The notes under the pieces are model-generated. The model did not search any database and was not told the origin of the DNA. It worked only from the letters and a program-made list of their open reading frames with translations. This document shows, piece after piece, positions 50,306 through 61,013 of a DNA stretch of 64,000 bases. The stretch comes from Limnephilus marmoratus (taxonomy: Eukaryota > Arthropoda > Insecta > Trichoptera > Limnephilidae). Where the stretch lies: assembly GCA_917880885.1 (NCBI GenBank), contig OU862918.1, positions 1,736,001 through 1,800,000 on the forward strand, in the 5' to 3' direction. Each line of letters opens with the position of its first letter. Position 1 is the first letter of the stretch. The position numbers were made by a program, and so were the translations under genes.

Positions 50306-51367
50306 TGTTCTTATTAGATCGAGTGTATATTTACCATTAATTGTGTTGAATATAGGCAAATCCCCAGTTTATAATAATAATAATATAATAAATAGAAACA
50401 TATTATTCCTCTTAGATAACAATAATCTTTCCAGGATGTTTGCAATACTGCATTGCAATACATTTCGTATTTATTTGGAAATTATAAAAAATACACGAAA
50501 TAACAATATAAATGTAGAATAGAATATCTGATTACGGAGGATATTCCCAAAAATATATGAAATCTCGTAATATAATCAATAAATAATAAAATAGTTTAGG
50601 AGACTTTTCTTATATTTAATATTGGAAAAGTTTCACGCTTCCAGAAGGTCATCATGGTGCACTCCATAAAGGCAACCCTGGCAGTGAGTTTATTCTTCGA
50701 TTCAGAGCACTCGTCACTCCAGGAACATTTCCGTAGCGCTGCAGTGTCTAGGTAGGGGAAATAGTTGGCGATAAGCATTGTTATAATCGACTTTTTGCTT
50801 ATGCCACTGGGATTCAGTGTAATGTCTACCCATAGTTAACAAGACAAACAATACATAATGGTATTAGTTATAACAACGCCACACATGTATTTCGAGTTTT
50901 GTATTAATTCTGTTGATGTTTACATATTATTTTCTAAAAGTAATTATTTATAAAGCTGTTATTTTGTTTTAATTGTTTTAAATTAAAATTACAATATACC
51001 TAAATGATAATCTATTGACTAGAGACTAGAGTAAATGCTGCAAAAAACTATTACAACAGTAAGGTATTGTTTACTTTAGCTTCAGACTAAATGAAATACG
51101 ATGGAACAAACCCATTTGCTAAATCGAGAAATGTAAACATTTTAATTGCAAAATTCGGACGTATTTCTAAGAAGACGATTATTTGGCTGCTACAAACATG
51201 TTTTAGTTTTATTTTACAAGTGGAATTCGTATATTTTGTTGACTTTTTCAAAGGACTGTTTTTCACATTTATGAATTTTTGTTAAATAAAATCCGCATTC
51301 ATAATTTTTCACAAATTTATTATAATTTTAGATAAAGAAGTTTCTGTAACTTCTTTGACAATTAATG
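50306..51367. other. No gene recognised
   Basis: AT-rich; includes a short minus-strand frame (50778-50596) without known motifs. Confidence 0.45.
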
Positions 51368-51600
51368 TGATTTATTTTTAGGGTATTATGCCGTGATGCG
51401 CTATTGCTTCTTTAGAATTTTAATAATGAAATTTAATTCTTCGCTATTGTTTCGGACAGCTACACATTTGCCCTGCTCTGTTCTGAGGATTGAGATTGTA
51501 AAACGTTGGCTAAAGAAGGGGGTGGCGCAACACGGCATTATACCTCAAAAATAAATCACTATAATACTTTTGGCCGTAAAAATCTAAAATCAAACCTTCT
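51368..51600. mobile_element. Diverged Penelope-like unit (relative of 12134-12532)
   Basis: Inverted arms GTGATTTATTTTTAGGGTAT (51368) and its complement near 51540-51568 enclose TTGCCCTGCTCTGTTCTGAG and AACGTTGGCTAAAG, where the hammerhead-like core has decayed. The tail TTTTGGCCGTAAAAATCTAA lies to the right, opposite to its place in the first copy. Confidence 0.6.
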
Positions 51601-51698
51601 TTAACAATATTTCCTGTAAACTACGTTGAATACTAAGAAAGAGCTCCGCGCGTCTTCATCCTCCGACAATACACCCCCCACAAAAAATCTACCAAAAC

Positions 51699-51716
51699 CT
51701 AACCTAACCTAACTTT
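51699..51716. repeat. Short CCTAA (TTAGG) telomere-like run
   Basis: AACCTAACCTAACCTAAC, three and a half units of the insect telomere repeat, directly beside the poly(A) end of retroposon X copy c. Too short to be a telomere. Confidence 0.6.
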
Positions 51717-52018
51717 TTTTTTACATGAGCTCCACACAGGAGGCCCTGAGGAAAATAATTTCCCTCAGGGCCTATGTCATCTTTGGGGATGCTGTGTCGA
51801 GGGTTTTTTAAGGAAAGGAAGGAGAGGAGAGTTCTGGGAAGGAAAAGGGTTTAAGGGGTGGGTAGGAATCTGGGGTTCAGTGTGTCCTAGTCATCCGCCT
51901 CCAAGACCTAGACAAACCTCACCCCATGAACCCGGGCACCCCTGCTAAATCACCAAACGTAGCGAACCACTTGGGGTGACCTGTGGCAGAGGTGTTGGTT
52001 ATCCAATTAAGGTTAACA
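51717..52018 (-). repeat. Retroposon X, copy c (best preserved)
   Basis: Starts (minus sense) near GGTTAACCTTAATTGGATAA, ends in a hairpin made of AGGCCCTGAGG and CCTCAGGGCC, then CTGTGTGGAGCTCATG and poly(A) (T-run at 51717-51726). No open frame. Confidence 0.75.
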
Positions 52019-52550
52019 AAGAAGAAGAAGTTTTTATGCTAACGATTCTGATATTTTTTGTATGCCTCTACTGAAGTATAAAGCTGTACTAATCAAACAA
52101 TTTAGCAGTACGTTTTTTAACAAGGTCACTGTATACAGGTATTTTCTGTTTTCTTCTTCTTCACTGCTTTCAATAACTTTGTATTAATATGTATTATTTT
52201 TCTTTTGGTTTATTTATAATTAATAGGTATTATTTTTCTTATGTATTATTTTTATTTTGGTAATATGTATTATTTTTCTTTTGGTTTATTTACAAGTAAA
52301 CTTATAATTTTACATTTCTTACTTTATTCTATATTGAAAAAAAAACATGTACATAAAGGACATTTGTGCATAATTATAAATAATAAATAATAACTAAATT
52401 AGTAAATAATTAAATTATGCATACATTATAAATAATTAAATATTTTTGCCTGAGCTTTAGTACATAAGATAAAGTTTTTTGGCGATGATTTGTTGATTTG
52501 TGTCCCAAATTGGTCATTTCTAAATTAAATTTACGCCTATCAAAATGTTT
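52019..52550. other. No gene recognised
   Basis: Very AT-rich with repeated TATTATTTTTCTTTTGGTTT near 52190-52300. Confidence 0.45.
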
Positions 52551-52552
52551 GT

Positions 52553-52662
52553 CATTTGACTGTCCTAGAACGGGAGACCTTCCTAGTTGGACAGTCAAAG
52601 CTTCTTTGTACTGATGTATTCTCTATAACAAATAAACGTTTTATTATTATTATTAAAAAAAG
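52553..52662 (+). mobile_element. LINE 3' tail with terminal stem-loop
   Basis: TTGACTGTCC/GGACAGTCAA (52555-52564 with 52589-52598) forms a 10-bp stem, followed by AATAAACG and TTATTATTATTATTAAAAAA. It matches the 3' end of the LINE at 47490-49412 over this hairpin. Confidence 0.6.
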
Positions 52663-52861
52663 AATTCAGCGTAGTGGAGATACATTTTGTCCTTGGGATA
52701 TTTTGTCGGAGGATGAAAACGCGCGGCACCGATAATATTGGTTAAAAAAATGCTTCAGTAATATACTCGTATCTTAATAAAACAAATAGAAAACTAAAAA
52801 TTATTATAAGCAATAATTATCAGCCTGAAACACTCATCTACATTGAAAAAATCTTCTGAGA

Positions 52862-52940
52862 AAAGATATGTGCCGCCAACGGGACTTAATTCCGTGTCCT
52901 TCTGATTGCCGGTCAGATGAGTGATAACACAGGTCTGCAA
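52862..52940 (-). repeat. tRNA-derived SINE head
   Basis: The minus strand has GTGTTATCACTCATCTGACC, an anticodon-arm-like GGCAATCAGAAGG, then a B-box-like GGAATTAAGTCC and CGTTGGCGGCAC. The layout follows a tRNA but is degraded. Confidence 0.45.
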
Positions 52941-53127
52941 CAAAAATGCTGTCTGGATGTTTTCAACTGATTTCCATGTATTTAGGTGTTTTGAAAACTA
53001 GAAAAATACTCAAAAAATTCCAGAACATCTGGTTTTTTTGCAAAACGGTTTACATATATATACAAATTTACGTAGATAGTACAACTATATATATATAATA
53101 TATAGAAAGTATATATATAATATATAG

Positions 53128-53565
53128 ATAGTACAACTGAACGCTGTAGAAATGAGATCCCTGAGGCGTATGTGTGGCAAAACCATGTATGATCGTGTGA
53201 GAAATGTGGAAATCCGCAAAGAATGCCAGGCTGATGTAAGCGTGATGAGTAAGATCAAGAAAGGAACGCTCCGATGGTTTGGACATGTAGAGCGAATGAA
53301 CGAGGAAAGGAGTGTAAGGAGAATATATGACGCAAATGTGAATGGTAGAAGAAGTCGAGGACGCCCAAGAAAGACATGGCACGACCAAGTGAATCAGATA
53401 CTTGAGTCGGGCCATGTCAAGAGTCAGAATAATAGAAGAGAATGTATGAGACGTTGTATGAATGTAAACGAGGCAAGGAATGTGTGCCAAGACCGGGATG
53501 TTTGGCGGTCCGTCCTCTCTGCCTACCCCTGCGGGGAAACGGCGTGATGGTTAGTTAGTTACAAA
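53128..53565 (+). pseudogene. LINE ORF2 C-terminal fragment (RTE/endonuclease-RT type)
   Basis: Open frame from QLNAVEMRSLRRMCGKTMYD through TLRWFGHVERMNEERSVRRI and RGRPRKTWHDQV to the stop at 53545-53547. The sequence L(R)WFGHVxRM...GRPxxxWxD is the common C-terminus of many arthropod endonuclease-reverse transcriptase LINEs. The copy is 5'-truncated at about 53128; the terminal GGTTAGTTAGTTA follows the stop. Confidence 0.85.
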
Positions 53566-53569
53566 TGTA

Positions 53570-53870
53570 CAATAGTGAGCTCTGGCAATAAACATTTCAT
53601 TGCTAAACAGTTCATCCGATTGCGATGAAACTTTGGGGATTTGATGTGTGCATGCCCGCGATGGTTTCTGTATACAATAGTGAGCTCTGGCATCATTTAT
53701 TACGAAAAATTAATTAATTAAATAAAAATTAATCGCAGAAATGTTTGAACGTGCATAACTTCCGAACGACTTCACCAAATTGGATAATTCTTTTTTGTGT
53801 TCGTTATTGTCAAGACAAGGATTGTGTAAAACTATTGGTGAGCTCCGGCATTATGAAATTTGTATAAAAA
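53570..53870. repeat. Degenerate repeat units with a GTGAGCTC(T/C)GGCA core
   Basis: CAATAGTGAGCTCTGGCA occurs near 53571 and 53676 and TATTGGTGAGCTCCGGCA near 53836. Sequences between them also resemble each other (GATGAAACTTTGGGG, CACCAAATTGGATAA). Confidence 0.55.
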
Positions 53871-53944
53871 ATTGCAATAGGTGGAACTATATATACAATA
53901 CAATAGGTGATTTTTGAAGACTGAATGTACCGGGACTGAATGCA

Positions 53945-54022
53945 TGGAATGCGGGAGGGGGGAGGGGAACTCGAGTAGGGGGTTCGAGGGAGTGGGGAGA
54001 GGAACTAGGGATCGGGGAGGGT
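53945..54022 (+). other. G-rich tract, potential G-quadruplex
   Basis: GGGAGGGGGGAGGGG, GTAGGGGG, GTGGGGAG and CGGGGAGGG within 80 bp. Function unknown. Confidence 0.55.
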
Positions 54023-54432
54023 AACCTGAATTTTCAGTCAATAACAAAGACCCTATCTACAAACAAATCGTCAAAAGAATGTTAAAATCATTTCAAGCCT
54101 TAGGTTGCCTAATGAGTGTAAAAATACATTTTTTTCATTCCCATCTCGACTACGATAAGTTTTGTTTCGTAATTATAAATAATTTTTTTCTTTTAGTTTT
54201 TTATCTTTTATTTTCAGATGATAACTTGTATAACATAGATATCTACAAAATGAAAGTCATTTTGTCATAGAACGTCACGAACGAACGTCAAAAACATAAG
54301 AATTACCTACAAAAAAAACCAAACCAGCTCTCATTTTTTTTGTAGACTTGTGTAAGTATTGCTTATAATAATTGTCACCCTTTGTGCTATGCATAAAAAT
54401 CTTGTCTTAAACGTTAGTTTATCAATTCAAAA

Positions 54433-54583
54433 TAACAATAAATACAAAACTTTTTCTACTCTAATTTTATTGACGGTAAACGGTTTCAGCCATCTTCAGA
54501 CTGGTATAAGCTTTAACGAGCTGAAACCAGTTATGGTCAATAAAATTAAAATGGAAATAAGTTTTATATTTGTTTTATTATAA
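54433..54583. repeat. Small palindrome with hammerhead-like core
   Basis: Arms with TAATTTTATTGACGG (left) and GGTCAATAAAATTA (right) are complementary. On the minus strand CTGAAGA (54499-54493) is followed by TGGCT and GAAAC (54487-54483); stem II is almost absent. Related to the units at 34761 and 59282. Confidence 0.5.
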
Positions 54584-54585
54584 TA

Positions 54586-54993
54586 TACAGGGTGTTAAGA
54601 TTTCAGGTACTGAAATATTAATATTTGTGATTGTCACCCTAATGGTTGTGGCAACATTTTTTTGTGTTGGCAATTGCCAGGGCGATTTCGTATTGCCACG
54701 GATTTTTTAATTCCTTCTTCTCTTGTTACCATCCGTCTTGGGCGGGTCGTTTTTGGCAAAACGTCTGCTGCCAGGTTTTCACTTCATGTGGGTTATAAAA
54801 CCGCGGAGAGAGAAAGCATCATTGGGCTCACCGTACATGAGCTACCCTACGGGTCTTTTATTGTTTCAATAAAGACCAATTATTCAAGAGCTGGAGTTAT
54901 TATTGAAGAGTTACTCCAGCCACACTTCCCTTTGGAATCTGGTATTACCACGCCGGATTGCTCTGTCAGGAGAGCGGAAGTTGAGATCCTGAA
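54586..54993. other. Unassigned sequence starting ACAGGGTGTT
   Basis: A plus-strand frame from 54662 is open for over 100 codons here but shows no known motif (ITGLTVHEL-like pieces only). The initial ACAGGGTGTT resembles ends of insect Tc1/mariner-like elements; no matching right end was found. Confidence 0.35.
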
Positions 54994-55019
54994 CACAGGG
55001 TGTCCCAAACGAAAGTTTA

Positions 55020-55450
55020 TATTTAGTGGATCGATTTTTAAAAAAGTAAGGGTTCTATCGAAAAAATGCTTATTAAATACTAAAATACACAATTTGGGAA
55101 CTTATTTCTTAAAAATAATATCGTCCAAATATAAACCCTCGCGTTCACGGCATTCATTTAATCGAAGAGTGAAATTTCTTATGACGGCTCGGCAGGTAGG
55201 CTTCGTGATGGCTGCCATTTCGAGATGGATATTATATTTATATATGATGGAAGTCGGATTTTTCCGTATACTTTAGATTTGAGATAACCCCACAGGAAAA
55301 AGTCCATAGGGGTTAAGTCAGGACCACGAGGAGGCCATTTTATGTCATCTCTCCTGGAGATCAATTTTGCCAGGGAAAATTTCATGGACTCATGGCAGAG
55401 ACGTATTGGACGTATGTGCTGTTGCTCCGTCTTGCTGTAACCATGTTCTT
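55020..55450 (-). pseudogene. Tc1/mariner-like transposase, C-terminal part
   Basis: Minus strand: TWLQQDGATAHT near 55440 (second catalytic Asp), a frameshift, ISRRDDIKWPPRGPDLTPMD and FFLWGYLKSKVYG (third catalytic Asp region), another shift, then VIRNFTLRLNECRE and GLYLDDIIF. This is the IS630/Tc1-mariner DDE_3 fold. Confidence 0.85.
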
Positions 55451-55454
55451 TGGT

Positions 55455-56215
55455 TAAAGCCAGTGAGTTTCTAGGGGTGCAGCATTAAAGGAAGGAAATG
55501 AACTGCTTGTGGCCTCACAGGTTAAGTATCTGTGACATATCCTAACCGAAGACATGAAGGATATAGAAGATATGGAACGACAAAGAAGAGCAATTAACAT
55601 ACGGGCCGGAATGCTCTCAAGGCGGTTCTACCACTGTAGCGAAGATGTCAGAAAATTACTATTCAAGACATACTGTACTGCCCTGTATACGTCTGAACTG
55701 TGGACACAATACCCAGCAGCGCAATGGGACAAACTGAGAGTGTGCTACAATAACGCATACAGGCAACTTATGCAACTACCGAGGTTCTGCAGTGCCTCCA
55801 CGATGTTTACCGAGGGGAGGGTGCACTCATTCCCAGCCTTACTTCGCCACCGACTAGCCAGCTTCTGGAGCAGGATACGAACTTCAACCAATATCATTGT
55901 CGTGGCTGCATCCGAGTGGCTCAGTTCCCCAATAAATGAGCGATGGATGCAGATGATGAGGCGACCTCCATGATGGACGATCCCAAAATATCTTTTTATC
56001 TTTTTATTTTTAATTCTGTCTACTTATTATTTATTTTAATTTTATGCTTATTTTTTGTTATTTGTGTGATGAATTTTGTTTTCATTTTATGTTTTAATTA
56101 GGTACTTACCTAATATTTAAACTTTTTTTTATAGTTGTTTATGTAATATGGCAGACTGGGATTGCACTACCCTCCCAGTCCTGCTGGAATAAAAACTTAA
56201 ATAAAATAAAAAAAA
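55455..56215 (+). pseudogene. LINE fragment nested in the transposon
   Basis: Plus strand: NELLVASQVKYL, a TGA, HILTEDMKDIEDMERQRRAI, AGMLSRRFYHCSEDVRKLLF, CYNNAYRQLMQLPRFCSAST and so on to a stop near 55974. The C-terminal motif KYLG...D..DI.RQ.R....R..ML.R.F is common in arthropod LINEs. The 3' UTR contains GGGATTGCACTACCCTCCCA and an A-rich tail near 56190-56215; the same tail is seen at 63700-63822. Confidence 0.8.
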
Positions 56216-56224
56216 TTAGGTCTT

Positions 56225-56610
56225 TGTGCAAAAATGCTGTGTAACGATGATCTATGCACATTTAAAGCACTTGCGCGCTTCCGAATCGATAAGTTTGAGT
56301 CGTCAAGAAAAGACTGATAAACACTCTCTACGATTTCTACCGTTTTCGATGACCTTGGACGCCCGGATTTTGGTTTTGCCAGCGTTGTACCAATCTCTTC
56401 AAACTTTTTGACCCATTTTCGAACGAGAGGAATGCTTGGAGCATCATTGAATTGACGAAAACCTCAAATATTGCAGAATCTTCTACGCGCTACAGTCGCA
56501 GAATCACCATTTTGGTAAAACTTACGCACGCACAACGCGCGGTCGCTCGCGACAAATGCTTCATAGCGACTAAATTCCCAAGAGTCAGACTACTGATTGA
56601 CATACCCCCC
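56225..56610 (-). pseudogene. Tc1/mariner-like transposase, N-terminal part
   Basis: Minus strand, in shifting frames: RKFYQNGDSATVARRRFC, IPLVRKWVKKFEE, AKPKSGRPRSSKTVEIVESV and LSIRKRASALNVHRSSLH. These are the two helix-turn-helix DNA-binding regions of this transposase group. It belongs with the C-terminal part at 55020-55450. Confidence 0.8.
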
Positions 56611-56682
56611 GCGCCCCTCGGAAAAGTTGCATTCACATTGAAAGCAAAATAAATATAAAATTTCTTTTGGTACATCCTGTAT

Positions 56683-57605
56683 AATTTATTTTTATTTTTT
56701 TTATTTACAAAAGGATACATAAATTATAATATATTTTTTACAATAATTAATTACATAATACATGTATTTGATGTACCCCCATAAATAAGCAGGGCTTGTG
56801 TGTATGGGGGGTGATATGGGGGGTGATAATAAAAAGATATTCTACCATGAATTGTCAGTTTCAAATATAGAAATAGGTATTTCAGAATTAATAATATTTC
56901 TCAGTATCATTTCACCGAAATATTTGCTTGTGTTGTGTTCAAATAAGTGTGGCAGGCTTCAGCATAAAAAGTTAGATGACAATTTATTGGCAATGATCCA
57001 TTTTTTCACTAGTTTTTACTAGAAACCTGACGAAAATAGAATATGTTCCATGGTCGATAGTATTTATAACAGTGATCATTAAATATGTAACTACCAACCT
57101 AGCACATTTAAAGGTAGGCAAGTGCGTTGTTTTTGGGGGTACAAAATCCATAATTAGATGTGTATCGAAAGGTTCATCAATTGTGTCATTGTCACATCTA
57201 CGGAGTCATTTAATTGAAAATGCGCTCTCTACAACCTAAAATCACAGCTATCCCTGTGAGGAATGATTATACCAAATGGTTGTACTCAGGGCTGTGGTAA
57301 TGGGGAATTTATATCACCAAAGTTGAATGTTGTGCTTTAAACAACTTTAAAAATTACAAAAAATCCTTTAAATTTTTAAATAAGACAAAACCAGCAAAAA
57401 CCATTAATATCCAATATCTTTAAATATAATTCATTTATCAGTGTGCCTATCCATTCAACTTTTTTGAGCAATTTAAAACAGTTTTTATTGTTTAATTTTG
57501 TTTATTTTATTATTTACAAGGTTATTAGGTACTTACGCTTTGTACACAAGTTTTTAGGTATGAACTTACAATTGTGCAATCTTGCATAGCGGTAGTGTGT
57601 TAAAA
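56683..57605. other. No gene firmly recognised
   Basis: AT-rich. A minus-strand piece with WIIANKLSSNF might be a degraded LINE RT thumb, but the support is too weak for a call. Confidence 0.35.
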
Positions 57606-58196
57606 GGGTGACCTGACATTTGGTCCGGCGACAGTTGTTGGTCCGGTCTAGATTATTCAATCACACTAGAGTCAATTACACTAGAGTCCCAACTGCTCTC
57701 AACCGTCTCGAGCCAGTGAGTGCCAATGGCATCCCCAATTTTGGTATGGTGTGTGGTGTAGGAGGGTAGTGGGGAGGGGAAGGAGATGTGGAAAACGTAC
57801 CTGGCTATTCAGATCTAGTCACGTCATTTCAAGTAATCCGGTTAAACCTACATACACTGTATACCAGCGAAAAAATTACAAAAATCATTTGATTTTAATT
57901 TTTTATAATTTTATTTTAAATTTTTAGATCTTTTATCAAAACACAAGAGTCCCAACTGCTCGCAACCGTCTGGAGCCAGTGAGACTATGGCATTCCTAAT
58001 TTTGATATGTTGTGAGACTGAAGATAGTGGGGAGGAGAAGAATATGTGAAAAATTTTCCTGGCTATTCAGATCTAGTCACCATACACGCCTAAAGCCATT
58101 TCAAGTAACATTTCAATTCTGAATGAATACTGACGAATAGCAAAATACGACATTCTTATATGTGCAACATCTACTTAAGATTTAGGAGGCGGATAT

Positions 58197-58285
58197 GTTT
58201 ACCGTCGCCCCGGGAACCATTTATCGGATAACCAACATTCCTGCCATAGGTCATCCCAAGTGGTTCGCTACGTTTGGTAACTGGG
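58197..58285 (+). repeat. Retroposon X, copy d (5' part)
   Basis: GTCGCCCCGGGAACCATTTA, CCAACATTCCTGCC and CCCAAGTGGTTCGCTACGTT match the 5' ends of the other copies. Confidence 0.75.
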
Positions 58286-58807
58286 TTTACATAAGATAAG
58301 ACATAAACAAACCGTAGTGTGTTTATGTCTTCGCGGGGGAAAGTTATAAAACATGATTTAAAAAAAAATTTCGCTGTTTTTCAGTGTATGTAGGTTTAAT
58401 CGGATTACTGGAAATGACGTGACTAGATCTGAATATCCAGGTACATTTTCTACATCTCCTTCCCCTCCCCACTACCCTCAGTATCACACCATACCAAAAT
58501 TGGGGATGCCATTGGCACTCACTGGCTCGAGATGGTTGAGGGCAGTTGGGACTAGTGTAATTTTCAGATACAAATGTTATACGCAAGTAGGAATCTTTTA
58601 CGGTTTTTTTGTTAAGCTGACTGCAAGTATAAGTATGTCGTATTTTGTATTGCCGCATGCTTCTTCGGAGAGTCGATATTATTGTTAGTAAAAATATTTT
58701 TACAGCGGATTTTCACTCAAGATGCCTTCAGATATAAATACATCGACTTTGGTTGTACGGCCGTATATCCTCTTTACATACTTACTTGAAGAAAACATCT
58801 TCTAAAG

Positions 58808-58958
58808 GATCAGGCCGGATCAATTGTCGCCGGATGAAATGTCCGCCGGATCAACTGTCCGCCGGATCAACTGTCCGCCGGATCAAGTGTCGGCCGGATC
58901 AAATGTCAGCCGGATCAAATGTCGCCGGACCAACTGTCGCCGGTTCAACTGTCATGGA
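58808..58958. repeat. About 16-17-bp tandem repeat (GCCGGATCAACTGTC)
   Basis: Nine units of the type GCCGGATCAACTGTC with small variations in the AACTGT/AAATGT core and spacing. The reading frame through it (RRIKCRPDQMSAGS) is a composition effect. Confidence 0.9.
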
Positions 58959-58965
58959 ACCGTTA

Positions 58966-59281
58966 AAAGACACCATTAAAAACATGTCAATTGTAAAAAG
59001 TAGAAGGTAGTTACGAACAGAATAAGATTAGTTTATTTGAATTTTATTGGGATAACTTATGAAGGGTAAACCCACTAATGTAATACATCATTAAAGAAGA
59101 AAATCTCTTGTCTTGCCATGACTGTGTCCTGGCGTACTGTTTTTTTCTTTGTGGATTCTAGCAGGTTTTTTGACTCCCACCACACTTGGCAAATGTCCGT
59201 ATTATGATAGTACAAATATGTTTTTAGGGAATTTAATTAATTGTTTTAGTTGGGCTTCAAACCAATTTACGTAATATTATC
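58966..59281. other. No gene recognised
   Basis: Short unassigned AT-rich stretch. Confidence 0.4.
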
Positions 59282-59498
59282 ATTTATTAAAAGAAAATAA
59301 CTTAGTTTACTTCACTTTATTTTTTATATTTTATACTATCAACATGTTTCGTGAACCTTGTTCACTTCTTCAGGAATAAAAGTATACTTTTATACTTTTT
59401 ATTCCTGAAGAAATGAACATGGTTCACGAAACGTGTTGATAGTATAAAATATAAAAAATAAAGTGATGTAAACTAAGTTATTTTCTTTTAATAAATAA
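59282..59498. mobile_element. Palindromic unit with hammerhead-like core on both strands
   Basis: The two halves (59282-59390 and 59391-59498) are almost perfect complements. Minus strand: CTGAAGA (59373-59367), a 6-bp stem GTGAAC/GTTCAC with loop AAG, GAAA (59350-59347). Plus strand: CTGAAGA (59405-59411), stem GAAC/GTTC, GAAA (59428-59431), then CGTGTTGATA. It is the cleanest hammerhead-like core in the window. Confidence 0.65.
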
Positions 59499-60059
59499 AT
59501 AATGACATCACAAAGTAACAACCTTTTAGAAGAAGTTTTCTTCGAAAAATTAATATTTTCAGTCCCTAACTTCAGTAGACGTTCAGTTAATGTGTAAAAG
59601 AAGAATTAATAATTCTATAATTTTTTTTTACCACCTCCAAGTAGACTGATATGACTGATATAAATTCACTGACGCAGTTACATTCAATCTCTGATGCACT
59701 TAGATTCTTGCAAAGAAACATCATCCCTGGCCGTTTTTTGGTGGAATATTGTAAAAAGTGTCAATAAATATATGGAACCTTTTGGAAGTGCTTTATTAAA
59801 ATTCTAAAAAGTTACAATGTATAATAAAATTATATAAATATAATAATTTTTGTTTCGTTAAATATATGGTTTTGTTAAATAGAACATTTTTGCATAAGAA
59901 GGAATTCTTTAAATGGTTTCTCAGTACAAGGATATACCAACCTTAATATATACTGTTGATTTCGCTTAAACAAAATTATTAAATATAGGTTAATAAATAA
60001 ATGAATGACTCTACTTGTGGAGAACGACCACAATGATTAATTAGCAAATTAATTTAATG
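59499..60059. other. No gene recognised
   Basis: AT-rich sequence without a supported feature; AATAAATAAATG near 59996 may be a retroelement tail on the plus strand. Confidence 0.4.
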
Positions 60060-60540
60060 ACGTCAGGCATTCTTTGGTTCCTTTCAGTTCCTTCCCTTTA
60101 TAAATAATCAAGTGAATACTTTTTCGATTTCCTGGTACTCAGCGAATTGAACATTTTGGGAGCAATATAGAAGAACTGCCGATGTGCGAAGGACGTTTTC
60201 GTGGCAGGAATTATTAATTTTAGGTGTGACGAGTATCGGTTGTGAATATATTGCTGTGTTTTTTTCATCAAATCCTTTTTCCATATGTACATGAGAATTT
60301 TCTTTACGTATAGTTGTCGAATGTCTAACACTGTGAATTTTTTAAAAAGTGGCTCTGGTGGCCCTGGTGGATGTGAATGGTGGGTGGTAATATTTAAATA
60401 TTATCGTTAGGTACAGTTTTTGAATTAAGACCATAAGATGAAGATTTGGTATTCACATATATACACAACCTCCCCATTCTACAATACCATATGTGGCAAT
60501 TGATTGAAAAAATGAAAAGTAAAAACATCTTAATATTTGT
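60060..60540 (-). pseudogene. LINE L-1-related C-terminal fragment
   Basis: 60331-60098 (minus) reads LDIRQLYVKKILMYIWKKD and IIPATKTSFAHRQFFYIAPK, matching LDVRQLYMRKLIL and TSTTKTSLAQRHFSFLGPNL of the fragment at 47490-49412. Upstream, near 60500, SIATYGIVEWGG corresponds to the YGILAWGN of the ORF at 5537-7843. Several frame breaks. Confidence 0.75.
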
Positions 60541-61013
60541 AGGTTAAGGATAGATCTGAGAGCAGAAAATATGACATTAATAATATGCGAATCTTTTTTG
60601 TTGTAAAAGTGTTTTGTGGGTTCGTTTCAGGGTTTCACGACAGCTCAAAAAAGTGGCATTTTGACTCCCCTTTGAAAAGTCATTAAAAGTTAAGCAAAAA
60701 CAAAAAAAAAAAATAACCCACAATCTAACCAAACGTAACCTATTTAACCGCTTATTTTCACCACGTTAAATTACATTTCAAAGGAAAAGTAGTTGAATAT
60801 TGTTGAGTTGTCCGATCACCGTTTCCCAGTTGCAACCGCTAGCTTTTTATTTTACTGGGTCTTGCCCTTTTCCATGTTTAGCTTTTTTCGTATTATCTTC
60901 TTCTTCACTGACATTTTACTTTACTTTAAGTACTACTACAGTGTAGGTACACCCTCAAAAAAATAAATGAAAACATGAATTCAAACCTGCTGCTTAAAAA
61001 ATTCTAATTTATA
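60541..61013. other. Intergenic sequence, one short inverted motif
   Basis: A segment near 60651-60690 is, in reverse complement, similar to 62750-62790 (ACTTTTAATGACTTTTCAAA). No gene. Confidence 0.4.

Larger units (their letters stand above)
51635..52735. repeat. Inverted 30-bp ends around X copy c
   Basis: CGCGCGTCTTCATCCTCCGA near 51648-51667 is complementary to TCGGAGGATGAAAACGCGCG near 52709-52728. The pair encloses 1.1 kb that includes X copy c and a LINE tail; it may mark an old DNA transposon. Confidence 0.45.
54994..56682 (-). mobile_element. Tc1/mariner-like transposon with a LINE nested in it
   Basis: ACAGGGTGTCCCAAACGAAA at the left (54995) and TACAGGATGTACCAAAAGAA on the minus strand at the right (56681 downwards) form the terminal inverted repeats. 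Transposase pieces on the minus strand lie at both sides of a plus-strand LINE fragment (about 55455-56215). Without the LINE the element is about 0.93 kb, less than an intact element of about 1.3 kb. Confidence 0.75.
57606..58965. mobile_element. Composite inverted-repeat element with CCGGATCAAnTGTC array end
   Basis: The left end (57611-57650: ACATTTGGTCCGGCGACAGT, GGTCCGG) is the complement of the tandem array at the right (58808-58958). Inside, block Y occurs as 57665-57875 (+), 57948-58115 (+) and inverted at 58375-58563 (-), recognisable by CAACCGTCTCGAGCCAGTGA, GGCTATTCAGATCTAGTCAC and GTGGGGAGGGGAAGGAG. A piece of retroposon X (58197-58285) is inserted. No coding capacity. Confidence 0.6.

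Noticed and set aside
51699..51716. Telomere
   Set aside because: Only three to four CCTAA units, with unrelated sequence on both sides.
53068..53490. 140-codon minus-strand frame with hydrophobic stretches
   Set aside because: Antisense of the LINE C-terminus at 53128-53547.
58753..59010. 85-codon frame with repeated SAGSNVAG-like pattern
   Set aside because: Translation of the 16-17-bp tandem array, not a protein repeat.
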